6,498 nt of DNA, from the NCBI GenBank assembly GCA_964485515.1, contig CAZALT010000190.1, positions 1-6,498 on the forward strand, read 5' to 3'. The notes under the pieces were generated by a model that saw nothing but the letters and a program-made list of their open reading frames with translations, did not search any database and was not told where the DNA came from. Of this stretch, positions 5,643 through 6,498 are shown piece after piece (position 1 is the stretch's first letter; every line of letters starts with the position of its first letter). This DNA comes from CAZALT01 sp964485515. GTDB taxonomy: Bacteria > Actinomycetota > Acidimicrobiia > Acidimicrobiales > Acidimicrobilacustridaceae. The translations under genes and the position numbers were made by a program.

Positions 5643-6431
5643 TCACAGCTCGAAGAACAGACCAGCGGTCCACGGGGCGACGAAGTTCTGGCCGGGTCCT
5701 CGGAAGAAGGAACCGATCATGGTGAGGACGAACCAGAACATCATGAAGATGGTGAACAGCGAGATGGCGAACTTGCGGTCCTCGGGCTTGTTGCTCTGGT
5801 TCCGGTCGATGTACGGGGCCAGGATCAGCAAGAAGATGCCCATGCCGGGGATGGTCACACCCGCGACCATCGGGTGGAACATGGTGAGCAGCTCCTGGAG
5901 GCCCAGGAAGTACCACGGCGCCTTGGACGGGTTCGGCGTCTGGTTCACGTTGGCCAGCTGGAGCAGCGGGGCGTTCACGAAGATCGAGAAGATGAGGGTG
6001 AACGCCGTGAGGATCAGCGCAGCGACGAACTCGGCGGCGAGCAGGTGCGGCCATACGTGGACCTTGTCGGTGGGGACGGCCTTGACGTCTTGGATGGAGC
6101 CGGCCTTGACGACGGTGAGCAGGCGCTGGGTATGACCACCCGGGCCGGTGGCGGTCGGGGCGGCGGGGGGCGCTGCGGTGGCGACCGCGCCGCCACCACC
6201 AGCTGCAGCCGCGGCCGGAGCGGCCTCGCCGGCAGCAGCCTTGGACTTGGCCGACTTGCTGCGCTCGAGCAGGTGGGCGGGGATCTTGCTGGCCGCGCCG
6301 CTGTCGGCCGCGGCCGGGGCATCGGCTGCGGGCGCGTCAGCTGCGGGCGCGTCGCCCTCAGCGGCCTTTGCTTCGGCCTTCTGGCGGGCAGCTTCAGCCC
6401 GCTTGCGGAGATGTTCGGGGATCTCGGTCAT
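5643..6431 (-). CDS. Cytochrome b C-terminal domain protein (subunit IV-like) with long Ala-rich N-terminal extension
   Basis: Residues about 100-262 match the C-terminal part of cytochrome b / subunit IV of b6f-type complexes. There are three TM segments (about 128-151, 183-207, 219-243), the Qo-site stretch NPSKAPWYFLGLQELL (167-182), and the closing FRGPGQNFVAPW (243-254). The Qo motif PEWY of classical complexes reads APWY here, so the glutamate is absent. With the b6-like subunit encoded just upstream it should form the quinol-oxidising core. The first ~100 residues are extra compared with the ~160-residue subunit IV family. They are Ala/Pro/Lys-rich, predicted disordered, and contain two copies of an IPxHLxxR motif (IPEHLRKRAEAARQKAE at 4-20; IPAHLLERSKSAKSKAA at 50-66) joined by ADAPA repeats. 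The head should lie on the cytoplasmic side. The ATG is 15 bases after the upstream stop, with a weak AGGA further up. Unlike Bacillus QcrC, no cytochrome c domain is fused. Confidence 0.93.
   Translation of the reverse strand: MTEIPEHLRKRAEAARQKAEAKAAEGDAPAADAPAADAPAAADSGAASKIPAHLLERSKSAKSKAAAGEAAPAAAAAGGGGAVATAAPPAAPTATGPGGHTQRLLTVVKAGSIQDVKAVPTDKVHVWPHLLAAEFVAALILTAFTLIFSIFVNAPLLQLANVNQTPNPSKAPWYFLGLQELLTMFHPMVAGVTIPGMGIFLLILAPYIDRNQSNKPEDRKFAISLFTIFMMFWFVLTMIGSFFRGPGQNFVAPWTAGLFFEL
6310..6354 (-). repeat. Three tandem 15-bp units coding ADAPA in the cytochrome b C-terminal protein
   Basis: On the plus strand gctgcgggcgcgtca (6325-6339) is repeated with one change at 6340-6354 and more loosely at 6310-6324. 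The unit is a multiple of three and gives the linker GDAPAADAPAADAPAAADSG between the two IPxHL motifs. Its length may vary between strains by slippage without breaking the frame. Confidence 0.75.
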
Positions 6432-6446
6432 GTGAGTCGGCGATTC

Positions 6447-6498
6447 CTAGAGCGGACCTGAGATGCCACCGTCCTTGCGCACCCTCCAGAAGTGGATG
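6447..6498 (-). CDS. Cytochrome b N-terminal (b6-like) subunit, only the last 16 codons in window
   Basis: The minus strand from the right edge reads IHFWRVRKDGGISGPL followed by TAG at 6449-6447. The ending FW-x-(V/I)-RK-x-GISGPL is typical of the C-terminus of b6-like menaquinol:cytochrome c reductase cytochrome b (QcrB of Bacillus type), and the next gene is the matching subunit IV-like half. The rest of the protein, including its heme-ligand histidines and Qi/Qo residues, lies outside the window, so nothing more can be checked. The stop is 15 bases before the next ATG, so the genes are in one operon. Confidence 0.8.
   Translation of the reverse strand, partial: IHFWRVRKDGGISGPL

Noticed and set aside
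4730..5725. Long plus-strand open frame of about 331 codons opposite the Rieske gene
   Set aside because: It is exactly antisense to a gene with intact Rieske boxes, has Ala/Gly/Val-rich composition without motifs, and crosses the gap between two real genes. This is typical for the GC-rich complement of coding DNA.
6175..6360. Ala/Pro-rich stretch as a possible frameshifted or non-coding region
   Set aside because: The frame stays open and joins cleanly to the conserved subunit IV domain. The repeats are multiples of three, so it is better read as a genuine disordered linker.
5574..6461. Plus-strand open frame of about 295 codons opposite the cytochrome b C-terminal gene
   Set aside because: Its low-complexity Glu/Asp/Gly-rich translation mirrors the real gene's codons, with no recognisable domain or ribosome binding site.

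Overview
The window is one tightly packed minus-strand operon from a high-GC bacterium. Read in transcription order (right to left) it carries the end of a quinol:cytochrome c reductase (cytochrome bc/b6 type) cluster followed directly by the start of the NADH:quinone oxidoreductase (complex I, nuo) cluster. Nearly every base is coding. No promoter, terminator, RNA gene, mobile element or CRISPR array is visible, and the operon continues past both ends.

Layout, right to left: the last 16 codons of a cytochrome b N-terminal (b6-like) subunit (6498-6447); a separate cytochrome b C-terminal (subunit IV-like) protein with an unusual ~100-residue Ala-rich head containing a duplicated short motif (6431-5643); a 67-base gap with a strong ribosome binding site; a two-TM Rieske iron-sulfur protein (5575-4727); a membrane-anchored di-heme cytochrome c (4727-3603); a three-TM protein of unknown function (3601-2609); then nuoA (2599-2135), nuoB (2135-1539), nuoC (1536-949) and nuoD (949 to the left edge, C-terminus missing). 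Apart from the 67-base gap, neighbouring genes are at most 15 bases apart, and three junctions are TGATG stop/start overlaps.

How they work together: complex I (NuoA membrane arm base, NuoB with cluster N2, NuoC and NuoD forming the quinone-reducing connection) passes NADH electrons to the quinone pool. The split cytochrome b, Rieske protein and di-heme cytochrome c oxidise the quinol and pass electrons onward to an oxidase that is not in this window. The unknown membrane protein sits exactly at the junction between the two modules and is the best candidate for something undescribed, for example an accessory subunit of the bc complex or of a respiratory supercomplex.

Organism (inference): high GC, Ala-rich linkers, the Rieske box spacing and the internal twin-arginine motif before the last Rieske TM all point to the actinobacterial side. 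The split cytochrome b and gene order differ from the qcrCAB arrangement of Streptomyces and Mycobacterium, so a deep-branching class such as Acidimicrobiia is my best guess. It is not proven by the sequence. Most of the window is ordinary respiratory-chain DNA, and I see no defence, toxin or mobile system in it.
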